From: Nymphaea colorata
Taxonomy: Eukaryota; Streptophyta; Magnoliopsida; Nymphaeales; Nymphaeaceae
Direction of reading: 5' to 3'
Assembly (NCBI RefSeq): GCF_008831285.2
Contig: NC_045148.1
Location: forward strand, 2,544,001-2,608,000
DNA: 64,000 bases
The position numbers were made by a program, and so were the translations under genes. Under the pieces are notes generated by a model. The model was not told the DNA's origin. It was given only the letters and a program-made list of their open reading frames with translations, and searched no databases. This document shows positions 1-11,953 of the stretch, piece after piece. Position 1 is the first letter of the stretch. Every line of letters begins with the position of its first letter.

Positions 1-284
1 CTCAGATACTTTAAACTTGTGATGGATGCTTATGCCTTATGATATTATTCTTTTGAATATTTGATTTCTTGTTTCTGAACATGTTGTTGATATATTATGG
101 CTTGTCAATGGTGATTCATGTTTTTCTTTATGTGTGATGAGTTCTTTTATATGGAAGATATTTTTCTTTATTTTTTGCTGAATTTTCATTATTTTCTTGA
201 TTTATGTCTATTTTATCTATTTTTTGAGTTAATTTCATGATACACTATGCTACATTTGTGATACATTATAATACAGTGTATATG
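1..284. other. AT-rich sequence, no gene seen
   Basis: T-rich unique-looking DNA with no convincing open frame or repeat structure. It ends where the LTR-like block begins. Confidence 0.5.
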
Positions 285-2250
285 ACCATCTATTATCACC
301 CCAAATTTTTTTCAAAAATCTGTATTCCATTTTACTTAAACAAGATTCTCAGTTATTTCAATATTCACAATGATTTGGATCTAATTTTGGACCCCGAGCC
401 CAAGCTCAGCTCAAAAGTAACTTATAAATCCATACTGAAATTCAAATCTCAACCATAGACCCTAGACAGACTTCCATATCCATATCCAAGTCCAATTCAC
501 GACTGCTCGATCCAAAACGGATCTCTAGACCCATATCTGAGTCAAAATGCAATATTTAAATCCAAAATCTAACTTTAGAGCAAGATTCGAATCCAAATCC
601 AAGTCCTAGATCTAAAATACACACCTTGATCCAAAATACGAAGCCAAAGTGTACCCTGCGAATGAAATCAAGTCCAAACTAAGAAAAATGGACCCGTAAA
701 GCCGCTTTCAGATCCAAATTAGATCCAAAACCAATGTTTGGATCCAACTCAAAAATTTCAACTCAAAATTCAAAGTGGGGACCAAAATAATAATTTTTGA
801 TACTATCGAGTGCAGCATGCACGTGCATCGACATTCCCTTTGTTTTGCATCTCATAACAAATGACCATTTTGCCCTTTAAAAATATGCATTTTAAAAAAA
901 TGATCTTTATGTTTTTTTAATGTGTAGAACCCCTTGGAAGCCAAGAGGCGAAAACCACACCTTATTGGTCCAAAAAAAACCAATAAGGAGGCATTTCACC
1001 CCCTCCTGTGTTCCCTGCATGTGACCAAGTGCCTGGCCATGGCGTGTGTGCAACCAATCATGGACGTGTGCGCAGGGGAGTGTCGAGGCTGGGCCTATGC
1101 ACTATGCAGGCTCCTTTTTGGTTAAAAACCACAAGGGGCAATTTTGGTCTGATGGGTGGGTACTAGCCCCACCCACACCCCCAAAGGGGCATTTGCGAGG
1201 CTAAGAGCCAATCTTATTTGGTTAAAACATATTTAAAAAATAAATTTAAATAATTCAAAAATACTTGAATTTCACATGAAAATGTTGTTAAATAAAAAAA
1301 AATCAAATTTTGAGTTTTGGCTCTAAGACTCCTTATAAATACCACCAAAATCTTCTCTCAACCTTTGAGAAATCTCTAGTACTTTCTCATTTGAAGACTT
1401 AAAGTTTTTCCCAGTTCTCTCTCCATTTGTTTCTTCTTATCTTTTTCTTCTTCTCCAACCTTGGGAACAAGCTTCTCCAACTTCTACTCTTCAAAGGAGT
1501 ACAAGAAGACTTCTCTGAGAGACATCTTCAATACCTTGGAGCTTCATTCAAAGAAGTTTTAGGATCATCCGGAGAAGGAGACTCATTTTCTAAAATCATT
1601 CTAATTAAAGATATGTAATCAATATCCAAATCTTTTTTTTATCTCCCCATGGCCATACAAGATAGCTCTATAATCTCCTCTCTGAAGTTAAGAGCTATTC
1701 TTCAGTGCATCTGAAGTATGAGAAGATGAAATAAGATTTCATCACTCTAGGCTCGAAATATGTTTCTCTCTTCTCTTGCATGTGTGATTTGTTTTGAGAT
1801 GTTGTTCACGCCTAGTTGATTGATTTTTTTAATTAATATACAAATGAACATAAGAATGAGTGCTGGGATTGAAATTTCTTTGTTATTATGTTGATTTTTG
1901 TGGTTGAGATTTGTCCGACCTGAGAAAACCCCTCACGAATGTGTACATGTTAAAATACATCTTCATGATATTCTTACGTTTAACATTTCCCTTAATCACC
2001 CAATTAGGGATCCCAAATGGAGTCTTTTTAAGTCGTTTTCCATTTCATGTGTGCTTGATTTTCTTCTATATCTAATGATGGGAGAAATAAATTTCCTTGT
2101 AATATACGAAATGATTATTGCTTTATGCTTATATGAAAATATTTGGAGTCATGTTTTCAAAAGAATTTTGAAAATAAGAACTCTCTTCAATGAGGCATTG
2201 GAAACTTAGCCTAGGCTCTTGTAAGAGCCCAAGTTCTTTTCTGGCATACA
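285..2250 (+). repeat. LTR-like block A with degenerate GATCCAAATCC array and TATA box
   Basis: The block opens with ATCACCCCAAATTTTTTTC, a start reminiscent of plant gypsy LTRs. Positions 370-760 are then dense in degenerate GATCCAAATCC-type words. After a stretch reading ATGACCATTTTGCCC near 825-840 comes a TATAAATA box at 1334-1341, followed by a CT-rich leader-like stretch. A similar opening and word array occur in reverse orientation at 59.1-60.24 kb. No primer-binding site or coding domain was found next to it, so it may be a solo or truncated LTR. The 3' boundary is a guess. Short frames here (for example 1898-2209) look like chance. Confidence 0.4.
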
Positions 2251-2395
2251 TGGAAAAATCAAAGTCATATATGCTCTAAGTTACCTCTTGATTTTAATTT
2301 TCATAAATGCATATGTGTATATACATGTTATATACATATACATGCACATGAATACATGTCTTTATCCTCAACTATTTATGATTTAATGTATTCAT

Positions 2396-2486
2396 TTATA
2401 GATTTTCATATATATATATATATGTGTGTGTGTGTATTTCACTTTCTCTCTCTAAAATCTTCTCTCTCTCTGTGAATTAATACATG

Positions 2487-2524
<38 letters not shown>
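2396..2524. repeat. (TA)n/(TG)n/(CT)n microsatellite, left flank of the pararetrovirus
   Basis: A TA run, a TG run, a CTCTCTAAAATCTTCTCTCTCTCT-like stretch, a GAATTAATAC motif, then (TA)n at about 2492-2524. The same CTCTAAAATCTT...GAGTTAATAC...(TA)n arrangement recurs several times right of the viral insert at 9660-9960. This suggests one repeat tract split by the integration. Confidence 0.75.
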
Positions 2525-2528
<4 letters not shown>

Positions 2529-2738
2529 ATGGTGAAGATCCTATACAACCTGGTCAAAAACCTATGTACAACCAAATAGTTGACCTCTTTGAACAAGGAT
2601 ACATAGAAGGAGCATAGTTCTTTAGCCTTAGGGGTCACTATTCTAAGGGAGTGCTGCACCGAACCCTCAAATACAAGTGCATAGAAGTCTCTCAACTATT
2701 CCAGAGGTCGCCAAGACCCTTGGTGCAAAAGCAAAGTT

Positions 2739-3239
2739 TTGTTTGCCCTAAACAAAGCAATGCTCCCATCATGGAATGATTCAGCTTCTCTTGAAGAATG
2801 GCAAGGCCCAACTTGCTGCATTCAAGATATTACAGGTTGGGGAGGATACTTCATGTCAATGACAGGCAAAGAACCCTTGTTCTTTGGCCTCAAATACATA
2901 GTACCCCACCCTGATGATGGTGATCTATTTGTTCCCGTTTTCTGCAATTTCAACAAAGTTCCACACAAGTTTGGAAGCAAAATTCACATCAAGGCAGCTC
3001 TTCATGAGCGAATTGAGTGGGAATACATATCAAAGTGGATAGATTCTGAGCATGAAATTAAATGTATCAACCACCATGAACCAAAACTCATGGAGCACAT
3101 TGTGCTAGACAGTGATGATGAGCATGCGCAGAGACATGGTAATGCAGACGACGACAATGGTTCTTCATGCAATCATGCCACATGCCATTTGCCCCAAAAA
3201 ATCCACATGAAAAAAATCATGGTAGACGAATCATGCTAG
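2739..3239 (+). pseudogene. Unidentified ORF at the 5' side of the pararetrovirus
   Basis: An open frame of about 166 codons, the longest uninterrupted one in the viral insert. It has an aromatic, Gly-rich centre and an acidic Asp/Glu stretch near the C-terminus (codons about 123-140), then a short Cys/His-containing tail. I do not recognise the family. It could be the N-terminal part of the viral polyprotein, a second viral ORF, or unrelated host sequence. The first ATG may not be the true start because upstream frames also look coding-like. Confidence 0.35.
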
Positions 3240-3703
3240 CTGGAAAGGGCCCAAACTTTCGCAGATAAAGATGTTGTCCCGAGTATAGTCAGACAGACAC
3301 TCTATTTCTAGAGTAGGACCATCCACAGAAATATCTGAGATCCACTATGCTCTCATTGAACATGAGATAGAATTGTCTGATGAAAACAAAGAAGTATCAT
3401 TTCCAAGAATAAAGAAGAATGACTCTATCTTTTGCCTAGCCACCTTATGAAAATCCAGCGATCTGTCAAGTAGACAAAAGTGTCACTTTCCATCCAAGGA
3501 AGCGGCCCAGTATTCCTACCATTCTTTACCAAAGAAGATGTCCAAGGGTGGTTATCAAAAGGTTACAAGTTTGTTCATCTAGGACAAATCAACATCCTGG
3601 TAAAACCTCATTTTAAGTGCAAATTAAATGCTCCATACTTAATATCACTCCTTGATGTTCACCATGTTGATTTGAAGCAAGCCCTTACCTATCAGTTTAC
3701 AGA

Positions 3704-3708
3704 AGAAC
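3704..3708. repeat. Left target-site duplication of TRIM (AGAAC)
   Basis: AGAAC directly before the TG of the 5' LTR; repeated exactly at 4149-4153 after the 3' LTR. Confidence 0.85.
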
Positions 3709-4148
3709 TGTAACACCCCAAAAATTTAGTCTCGTATTCAAGATTGTGAGAGATCTTCAAGGGCTTATAAAGGGGATTATTGAATAGATGGTTGTTCTGT
3801 GGGATTGGAGCCGAAACTGCTAGGGGGCAGGTTGAGATCCATCGAACCAGGGGCCCGAGCCCAGGAGTAGGTTGGTTGTTATAGTGGTATCAGAGTCGGT
3901 TCAACACTCGGACTTGGGGTCCCACACGCGCGGATGCGTGTGCTTTAAGGGGGATGGATTGTAACACCCTAAAAATTTAGTCCTGTATTAAGATTGTGAG
4001 AGATCTTCAAGGGTTTATAAAGGGGATTATTGAATAGATGGTTGTCCTAGTTCCTAGCCTTTTTGAGGTTGGAGCCGAAACTACTAGGGAGTGGGTTGGG
4101 ATCCGTCGAACCAGGGGCCCAAGCCTAGGAGCGGGTCGGATTGTTACA
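3709..4148 (+). mobile_element. Complete TRIM (terminal-repeat retrotransposon in miniature), 440 bp
   Basis: 5' LTR 3709-3883 (about 175 bp) and 3' LTR 3960-4148 (about 189 bp) both begin TGTAACACCC. The 5' copy ends GTTATA and the 3' copy GTTACA. The 76-bp interior carries a primer-binding site TGGTATCAGAG at 3885-3895, complementary to initiator tRNA-Met, and a purine tract AAGGGGGATGGA just before the 3' LTR. It has no coding capacity, so it must have been mobilised in trans. The LTRs differ by many substitutions and a short indel, so the insertion is not recent. Flanking AGAAC duplications confirm retrotransposition. Confidence 0.9.
3885..3900 (+). promoter_or_regulatory. TRIM primer-binding site
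   Basis: TGGTATCAGAGTCGGT begins one base after the 5' LTR and matches the complement of the initiator tRNA-Met 3' end over its first 11 bases. Confidence 0.85.
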
Positions 4149-4153
4149 AGAAC
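4149..4153. repeat. Right target-site duplication of TRIM (AGAAC)
   Basis: Exact copy of the pentamer at 3704-3708. Confidence 0.85.
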
Positions 4154-4829
4154 TCTCAAAGGATGAATTATGTTGTGCATAGCCAAACTTTTTGTTGTCA
4201 CTATAGGATTGCCACCTCCTACAAGCATTCATCCTTTGCATCAAGATTAAAGAGGTAAATGTGGTTGTCAAGTAAATATATGCTACCATAGCCTTGAGAT
4301 ACACCTTCAATCTCTTCCAAAGCACTATCACTAGTTTCAAGTTGGAATACAAAATAAACTTTCCTCTGCCCATGAACAGAAATACCATGCAAGCTATTAT
4401 GGAGATCTCACACGAGGGGTTTCTACAAAGGTATCCAACAATTGGGGAGTTCTTGCAACACCAAAAGTACAAAGAAAGAAAATCTTGGAATGACATTCTC
4501 AAAATATCCATAAAAACATGCCCACAGACAATATCAGTTACAGTTGCAACCAACAATGTCACTAAGCATCCCTCTGATACTTCCAACCATCAAGAATTTT
4601 TCTGAGGAGATATCATCCCCTAACAGGGACTCTGTAGTAAAGATGATGATGATGGCTTCACCTAAAGCAGAAAGAGGAGAAAAGGCAAACTATGTTCTCG
4701 GTGGAGACTAGCCCCTAAAAATGGCCTATACTACTACCACGACAGAAGAAGTTCAAAAAGGTATGTCTGAGTTCAAAGTGGATGTAAGCTATTTACTCCT
4801 ACATTTGGTCCAGTTATCAAAAACATAGG

Positions 4830-5528
4830 ATGACAATGCAACTCAACTATCTTATCCATTGGAGCACATACGTAGAAAAACACTTTAAGAGGATTGAAGA
4901 ACAAGTCCAACCCATTCATGATAACATAGAAACTATCAAGTCCCTCCTAGATGTGGAGAAAAAAGAGTTTAAAGCACGAGAAAAAGAAGCCTTAAAAGCA
5001 CACTTCAAAAACCTATCCATCAAAGAGATTAACCCCTAGTCCTTCAATAGTCGACCAAAACCCCCAACATATAAAGATTTTTATCTTATGCTCAATTTTA
5101 GTGATGTTGAGGATTCTAAAGGTTACATGAGGATGTTCCATAATCAGCCTCAAAAATCGGCCACCAAAAGTAAAAAAGCATGTGATTTCCCTAGGATTAG
5201 AAATACCAATTCTGAACATCGATACATGCCCAGCCACAAAAGTCACTGAAGTAATCCGACTATGGGCCCAATGCCTGTATCTTGTGGTTACTCAGAAGAA
5301 AGATGTCTCCAGAACATGCATGGAGAATACTACCCTTCACCTTTTCAAGACATGCAACAATTGGTGGAAGTTTCTACCAAATTTAGAAAAACAAGAGATC
5401 ATGCAAGAAGACCTAGCAGTATTGGGAAACTGGATAATTTTGGAGTTTTAGCCCAACCTACTAGCACATCACTCATCAGACGAGCTATGTTCACAAAAAA
5501 GAAAGTTGAAGGATTTGAGCCAATTTGA
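4830..5528 (+). pseudogene. Pararetroviral coiled-coil and capsid-like region
   Basis: Codons at 4830-5039 give a heptad-rich, Glu/Lys-rich segment likely to form a coiled coil. Two overlapping frames at 5182-5528 suggest a frameshift inside the capsid-like segment. Nothing here is diagnostic alone. Its position between the movement-like and zinc-knuckle segments fits the gag-like part of a caulimovirid polyprotein. Confidence 0.45.
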
Positions 5529-5756
5529 ACAATACGTTGAAGATTATCTCAATGAAGCATACCGCCTTTGAGCACATGCACTACCAACAATTGGTATGTC
5601 CTTTCTCGCTTCTTTGCCAAAATCACTCAGCAATATAGTATTAGATGAATTATGTCACAAAAATGTACTGGTAGAAAGTTTAATCTCGTAGATATGCAAC
5701 AGATAGTCCAATAGGAAATCTAAAGGCTATGTTATAGAATTCAGGTAAAAAATAAA

Positions 5757-6170
5757 TTGCCCAAAGTTAGAAAAAATATATGTAGCCAGATCGATGACAA
5801 AGAAGAATGTAATCTGCCAAGAAGATTTAAGCCAAGGTCCAGAAGAACCAAAATGAAAAGGTTGTTTAAGCCCTACAAATTCTTCAGGAGAAGAAGAAAT
5901 AATGACAGAAAAAGGATCATAGGTGTTTTGCTTGTCAAAAGAAGGGCCATTATGCTAACAAATCCCCTAGCAGAGCTCCTAGAAAAATCACAATGATGCT
6001 TGAAGTTCTAGAATTTGAAAAAGATTGGGATTTAATAGAAAATGAGGAAGAATTCAAAGAGTGTCTCTTAGACAAAAATGTGTTCCAACTAGAAATGGAA
6101 GAAGATGATGAAACATTGAGTATCATCGGCATTTCAGAAACGTCTTCAGTAGCAACAAGGTGAATCTGGA
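5757..6170 (+). pseudogene. Pararetroviral capsid C-terminus: basic patch and CCHC knuckle
   Basis: An Arg/Lys-rich run (about 5815-5920) precedes a zinc knuckle CFACQKKGHYANKS at 5924-5965. The CX2CX4H spacing is intact but the last cysteine is replaced by serine, so zinc binding is probably lost. An acidic Glu/Asp-rich stretch follows (6000-6120). In the family the basic patch and knuckle bind viral RNA during packaging. Confidence 0.7.
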
Positions 6171-6529
6171 TGATGTCAAAAATAAAGAAGAAGACATAAC
6201 AATACAAACAGAATCAGAAACTAAACCAGACGAGTCCATGTGTAGAAGTGAATTTTGCAACAATTTCTTATAAACTAGCATGTACAAAATCTATTCTGAT
6301 GATGAAGTCCTGATAGCCACAATACACTAAGAAAAACACTAAGAAATGTGGGCAACCTCAGAAAAAGTAGCAAAGGCTATACAATAGGAAGGTACACCTC
6401 ATATTACCTTTTGGAATTTCACACCAAAAAATGGACTTAAATATTCAGAGACAAGACAAATAAAAAAAATGTCCCTTTTCAACATTTCCATAATTATCCC
6501 AGTCCAAATTGCTGCAGATAAATGAGTAA

Positions 6530-6837
6530 AATGAAAAGAAGAATAAGCCTTCATTGATATAGGTGCAAACATGAATTTTTACAAAAAAAAGATAATTAGT
6601 GGCTGGCTATGTTATCCTAAATGCACCAAAGTAGAAACAATGAACATAGAAAGAAGACTACACAATTTTGCCTTAAATGTACCTGTAAAAATAAGAGAAA
6701 AAACGATTAGTTCAAACTTTGTACAAATCGCTGATGCCATACATGATATTAGGGTTAGATCAGTTACATTAGATGAAATTGGTCTATACACTATCTATAT
6801 TGATTGTATTGTCTTTAAAATAGGAAAAGAACAATAG
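6530..6837 (+). pseudogene. Pararetroviral aspartic protease remnant
   Basis: A retropepsin-like active-site context appears at 6556-6567 as D-I-G-A where D-S/T-G-A is expected, with an in-frame stop shortly upstream. The substitution after the catalytic aspartate suggests an inactive enzyme. A 270-base open stretch follows. Order (after the knuckle, before RT) fits the family. Confidence 0.6.
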
Positions 6838-7329
6838 GTAGTCTCACATCTGTTTGCCTTTTTCAAAAAGATGCAAAACAAACGAAGACAAAAGGAGGCC
6901 AAGACAAAGGAAATGGCTCTACTTCAAAGCATGAAACAAGAACTACAATTTGAAGAGGAAATAGAGAGAATCAAGGCTATTGAAGCCATAAATCTACTAC
7001 CAAGATAGAGAATAAATTGTCTTCCAGAATTCACACAGGTAGTGGATTTGCTGAAATCATGTTGTGTAGAATATTCTTTACAATTTTGGGGTAAAAATTC
7101 ATCAACAATACACACACCTACTGTGCACAATATTCTTGTACAGAGCATACCAATTGTAGGCTCTGAACTAGACAGAAAAAAAATTACTTCTAAGATCAAG
7201 AAATTAGAGGATAAATGCCCAATCAAAAAATTAGAATTACACTATGCAAGCTCAAACTTCATAATAAGAAATCATGCAGAGATAAAAAAAAAGGAAATGC
7301 AAGAACGGTAATCAACTACATTCCTCTGA

Positions 7330-7960
7330 ATAGTGTGATAGTTGACATAAAGTGACCTTTCCCAACAAAGGGCTGCTCAAGGGAAAATATTTTCAAAGTT
7401 TGATTGCAAATCTAGATATCCCTACATTAAGATTACAGACCAAGATATACATAAAACAACAATCCATACTCTGCTCAAATTGTATGAATGGCTGGACATG
7501 CCATTTGGCCTTAAGAATGCGCCATCACAATTTCAATGAAGAATGGATGAAATTTTTATAGGCTATGATTTCATAATAAATTATATTGATGATTTTCGGA
7601 TAGTCTCACATACAGTGGAAGAGCATCTGCAACATCTTAAGATCTTCACTGAGATATGTGTCAAACATGACATTGGATTATCAAAATCAAAAGATAAATT
7701 CCAAACTGCAAAATGAGAAAGAATTTCTCGATATCAAACTCAAAGAAGGAAAAATTACGATGCAGGATCATGTTTTGAAACAGATTGAACAATTGTCGAA
7801 TCAACTGGATAGTGCCAAAGATTTATTGGGTGCCTCAATTATGTTGGAAGTTATATTTAAAATCTCTCACAGAAAACATATACAATCCGAAAAGTGATGA
7901 ACCATGAGCCATATGAATGGAATAAAGCAGCCACATGAGCAGTAATCTCTTTGAAAGAAA
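7330..7960 (+). pseudogene. Pararetroviral reverse transcriptase remnant
   Basis: MPFGLKNAP at 7498-7524 and the catalytic YIDD box at 7582-7593 lie in the same frame at the spacing expected for an RVT_1 domain. In-frame stops and at least one frame change break the domain, for example after 7540 and near 7715. The enzyme would copy the viral pregenomic RNA into DNA. Confidence 0.85.
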
Positions 7961-8400
7961 AATGCCAAAGACTGCCAGAATTAAAACCGACATTCTATGT
8001 GCCCTTTGTCCTATCAACAGACGCATGAAATGATACATGGGTAGTTGTTCTTATAAAAAAAGAAGGCAATAAGGAAAAGGTATACTTTTATATAAGTAGA
8101 CAGTTCAAGTCCAAAGAAATCACCTACTGGCCTGCTGAAAAATAAATCCTTGCGGCAATCAGAGGATTAAAAAAATTCCATCCTTATTTGATTGGGGAAA
8201 AGTTTATTTTAAGAACATGTTAACAAAATCTGTCAGTCCTCTTAAAAAGAAAAATCACTAGCAGTCCAAAACTGCAAAGATTCACATGCTTGCAATTTTT
8301 GCTATCTCAGTATGATTTCACCACTGATCTGGTCAAAGGTATACATCATTCCTTACCAAACACACTCACCAAAAAAATGCAAAATGATGAGATCTACAAG
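7960..8400 (+). pseudogene. Pararetroviral RNase H remnant
   Basis: In the same frame as the YIDD box, a serine-threonine-aspartate-alanine motif at 8014-8025 marks the first catalytic aspartate, followed immediately by a TGA at 8026. The downstream segments up to about 8400 keep the shape of a caulimovirid RNase H (SRQFKS and WPAEK segments), with further stops. RT followed directly by RNase H, with no integrase, supports Caulimoviridae. Confidence 0.75.
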
Positions 8401-8651
8401 GCAGCAATGGGAAGATTGGCTAGTAGATATGCCTGAACAAGATCGAAAGCTTGCCAAAAAATTAGAAAGTTATATCCAGAATTTATAAATGTAGTAGAAG
8501 GCAGATACCCAAATCTGGATTTCTACTACACCGTAGCAGGAAGAATTAGATGCATTGTAAATAATCTCAAGTAGACATTATTCAAAGTAGAAATATTATT
8601 TTGGGGCATTGAGAAGACATTCTAGATAACTTAATACTCCATCGACAACAG

Positions 8652-8951
8652 TTGTATACAAACTCTGTTTCTCAAGATTTTTTTAATTTTATTGTAGGAC
8701 CCAGATGGGAAGAACCACTATGCCAAAAATTTCAGAGAATCAACTTCGTCGACTATCCAAAAGTTGCAATTTTTCAATACAAAGAGCTCATCTACAAAAA
8801 TATTCCAAGAGCAAAAGAATTTGAAGAAAGTTGCACATCATTTGAGCAAATCACTAAAGAAATGCAGAAGTGTCCGAATTGTCAAGTCCAACGAAGGACT
8901 TCTGCGCCCACCATGAAATTGTTGTATGAAAAATATTGGAATATAAGGTAG
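8652..8951 (+). pseudogene. C-terminal extension of the viral polyprotein, unassigned
   Basis: A 99-codon open frame downstream of RNase H, Lys/Glu-rich, with a C-P-N-C pair at about 8872-8883. I do not recognise it. It is probably the polyprotein tail or a separate small ORF. Confidence 0.35.
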
Positions 8952-8959
8952 AAAGCAAT

Positions 8960-9400
8960 GAGACAAAAGAATAAATCCAAAACTCCGACAAAATATATTT
9001 GGCATCGTAAGTGGAATGATTAGTCATTTGTCGACATGTATGAGTCATTTGTCATCTTTTGGTGATCATTGTCCTCTTCGAAATTTGCAAATCTTGTAAA
9101 TCTTGTAAAGTTACTTTTTGCTTTTGTTTGTATTGGGCATGTGTCAATCACTGCGCATCAGTCAGTTTACCTTTTTGACAGGCAAATATATTCGTTTAAT
9201 TATTGTACTTGACACCATTTGTTAGCAATACAGTATAAATAGATGTTGCTGAGCCCATTACAAGGCATCCATCTTTTGCCATAAACCTTGTGCCTTGTGC
9301 CAAAAACTTCTCAACCCTTCCTTTGCTTTGAGTGAAGAGAGATGCGAAGTCTGAGTGTGATTTGCCTTTGCAAACATTGGGTTTCATTATCTAGTGGCAA
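8960..9400 (+). promoter_or_regulatory. Pararetrovirus intergenic region with promoter-like elements
   Basis: A non-coding stretch after the last viral frame. It has a TATAAATA box at 9234-9241, a TGCGCATCAGTCAG-like sequence at about 9153-9166 upstream, and a leader-like stretch downstream. The position matches the genomic promoter of caulimovirids. Activity is unknown. Confidence 0.5.
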
Positions 9401-9563
9401 TCCATCAGTGGAATTGTGCAACTGTGGTCCCTCGTCCTTGTGAGTCCAAAGTAGCCCTGCGTAAAACACTATAGCACCGGCCATTACTGTAGCAAACACT
9501 GTAGCACCATAATACAATCTTCCAACCTTTTTCATCATGTTCCCTATCCCCATCCCCTCATTT

Positions 9564-9960
<397 letters not shown>

Positions 9961-11280
9961 TATCGACTTCACTAAGACAAAACTTAAGTAATGACCCAAT
10001 ATTGGAATCATGCTTGATGGTCTACAAACTCATTTTACTTTCAATCTTTTTCCTCTTCATGAGAATATTTAGGATAAATACATAAATAAATTTAGATGTA
10101 TATGATTATATGAATATCCTTAGATGAATGATTTGATAGAAATGAATAATTTATTTTCAATCATGTTGAACCAATGCATTCGTATTCACTTGTGAAATTC
10201 ACGAATGATCACAAACATCTCTTTAAAAGAACTTAAGGAATATGAGATTGCTCTAGCTAGGTAATAGCCGAATTAGAGCAAAATCTTAAGCCTACTTAAG
10301 TTCTTAAAAAAATACTGAATCGATTTCAAAAGAAAACCTTTAAAATACCCATATTATCTTCCAAAGTTTTTTAAATGATATTTGCAAAGATTTCTCGACT
10401 CAAAACTCTTCCAAATCAAAATAGTTTATACTCTCAAATGTTCCTTCAAAATTTTCTCATCCAAAAGCTTGGAACATCAACTCTTCAACATTATTTCCAA
10501 GCACCACATCGTATTTAAAATAAAAGGTGATGTTTAAATAAAAATGAAATGCATCGAGAATAAGTATAGCTTTTGGATTAGTTACCCCTGGTAAAGACAC
10601 CGAGAATGGCCAATCCTCGTTCTGATTGGTGAGTCCCTTTCTCTCTTATTTCAAAAACTTTATATTTCTGAAGTAGTCCAAAAACCAAAATAAAATTTGG
10701 GGATGCAAACACCATCGAACCACTAAATGTTATGGTACTCTAGTGACAACATTGATGAGAAGTATTAAAAAGAATTTTTGAAGTGCTACCTTACAAGTAA
10801 AAAGAGCTTGATGCAAGGTTTCTTTCTTACATTTATTTTTAACTTTTGTCATTAAGTTACATTGGTTTGACATCATTCATACCCTGTTAATTGAATACAA
10901 TTGACAAATCAATTGAATTCATCAGCTGACACAATGGTGCCACATGTCGTAAACTAAATATTTTTACTGATATTAATTATTAAGCTTTTTAATTCTTCAC
11001 TATTCCTATATGTTAGATATATATTTTTTGAAAAGTGTGATAATGATTTTTGTAGTTCATGATCAATTAGCAAACTCATTGAATTAACAACATGGCCAAC
11101 CAATTAAACTATTGGTCAACATGCAAAGGTAAGTGTATGTAACAAAGTTCTTGATATGAAGGAGGATTAACCTAGATAGGAATTTTGGTCCTTACTTTTT
11201 TGGACTTTTAGAATCATTTGCTATTTAGGTTGATCTTTCTCTATGACAAAAAGGAGAGACATTCAATTTAGAAGAATAAT
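9961..11280. other. AT-rich intergenic sequence, nothing recognised
   Basis: No frame over 60 codons and no clear terminal repeats. Confidence 0.5.
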
Positions 11281-11288
11281 ATAATACA

Positions 11289-11953
11289 TAGGGATGTCAA
11301 TTGATCGAGTTGAATCAAATATCTGACCAAATTACTTTAAATAAACTAGATGAAAAAAAATTTAACCTCAAATTAAGAAATTAAACCTTGTTTAGTTTTA
11401 AAAGATGACATCCAAAAGGACTTGAATTCACATGCATTCGGTTTTAAATAAAGATCCAATCAAATAATAAAGAGTTAATGGAATTTTCTTATATATAATA
11501 TCCTGTAGCCAATATCGAGTTAGGACCAAGTCAAGGTACCCATTGAGGACCAGCCTAACAACCAACTACTCAACAAATGTTTGAAGGACTTTCAGTCGAA
11601 TTGAATTCACATGCATTCGGTTTTAAATAAAGATCCAATCACATAATAAAGAGTTAATGGAATTTTCTTATATATAATATCCTGTAGCCAATATCGAGTT
11701 AGGGCCAAGTCAAGGTACCCATTGAGGACCAGCCTACCAACTACTCAACAAATGTTTGAAGGACTTTCAGTCGAAAGCTTCAGTTGATATCTATTTAATC
11801 CTTAGCTTAGCTTGGTTTGGCCCAAGACCAAACGGGCTGAAGCCCGGGCTATGGTCAATGGCAATAAGGACTTGAATCCAAATAATGAATGTCTAATAAG
11901 TCAGATATATCACATGATACATTTGATTCCTATTAGATCCATGGGCATCCCTA
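11289..11953. mobile_element. Non-autonomous hAT-like element, 665 bp
   Basis: The left end TAGGGATGTCAATTGATC faces a right end that reads TAGGGATGCCCATGGATC on the other strand. The flanking octamers ATAATACA (11281-11288) and TTTATACA (11954-11961) agree at six of eight positions, consistent with an old hAT 8-bp target duplication. There is no coding capacity. An internal 179-bp tandem duplication makes up more than half of the element. Confidence 0.65.
11422..11775. repeat. Two-copy tandem duplication, 179 bp and 175 bp units
   Basis: Copies at 11422-11600 and 11601-11775 are nearly identical. The second lacks 4 bases (a short AACC duplication in the first) and has a few substitutions. 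It lies wholly inside the hAT-like element. Confidence 0.9.

Larger units (their letters stand above)
3430..4605 (+). pseudogene. Pararetroviral movement-protein-like region, split by a TRIM
   Basis: The stretch 3480-3713 contains a segment (GYKFVHLGQINILVKP at about 3567-3614) with the spacing of the 30K-type movement proteins of Caulimoviridae. The same domain appears to resume in the same frame after the TRIM, with a recognisable stretch at 4294-4605. In the living virus this protein would enlarge plasmodesmata for cell-to-cell spread. Here the copy is broken by the TRIM insertion at 3709-4148 and by stop codons. Assignment rests on motif resemblance only. Confidence 0.6.

Noticed and set aside
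3884-3900. tRNA-like wording TGGTATCAGAG
   Set aside because: It is the retroelement primer-binding site, not a tRNA gene; no cloverleaf is present.
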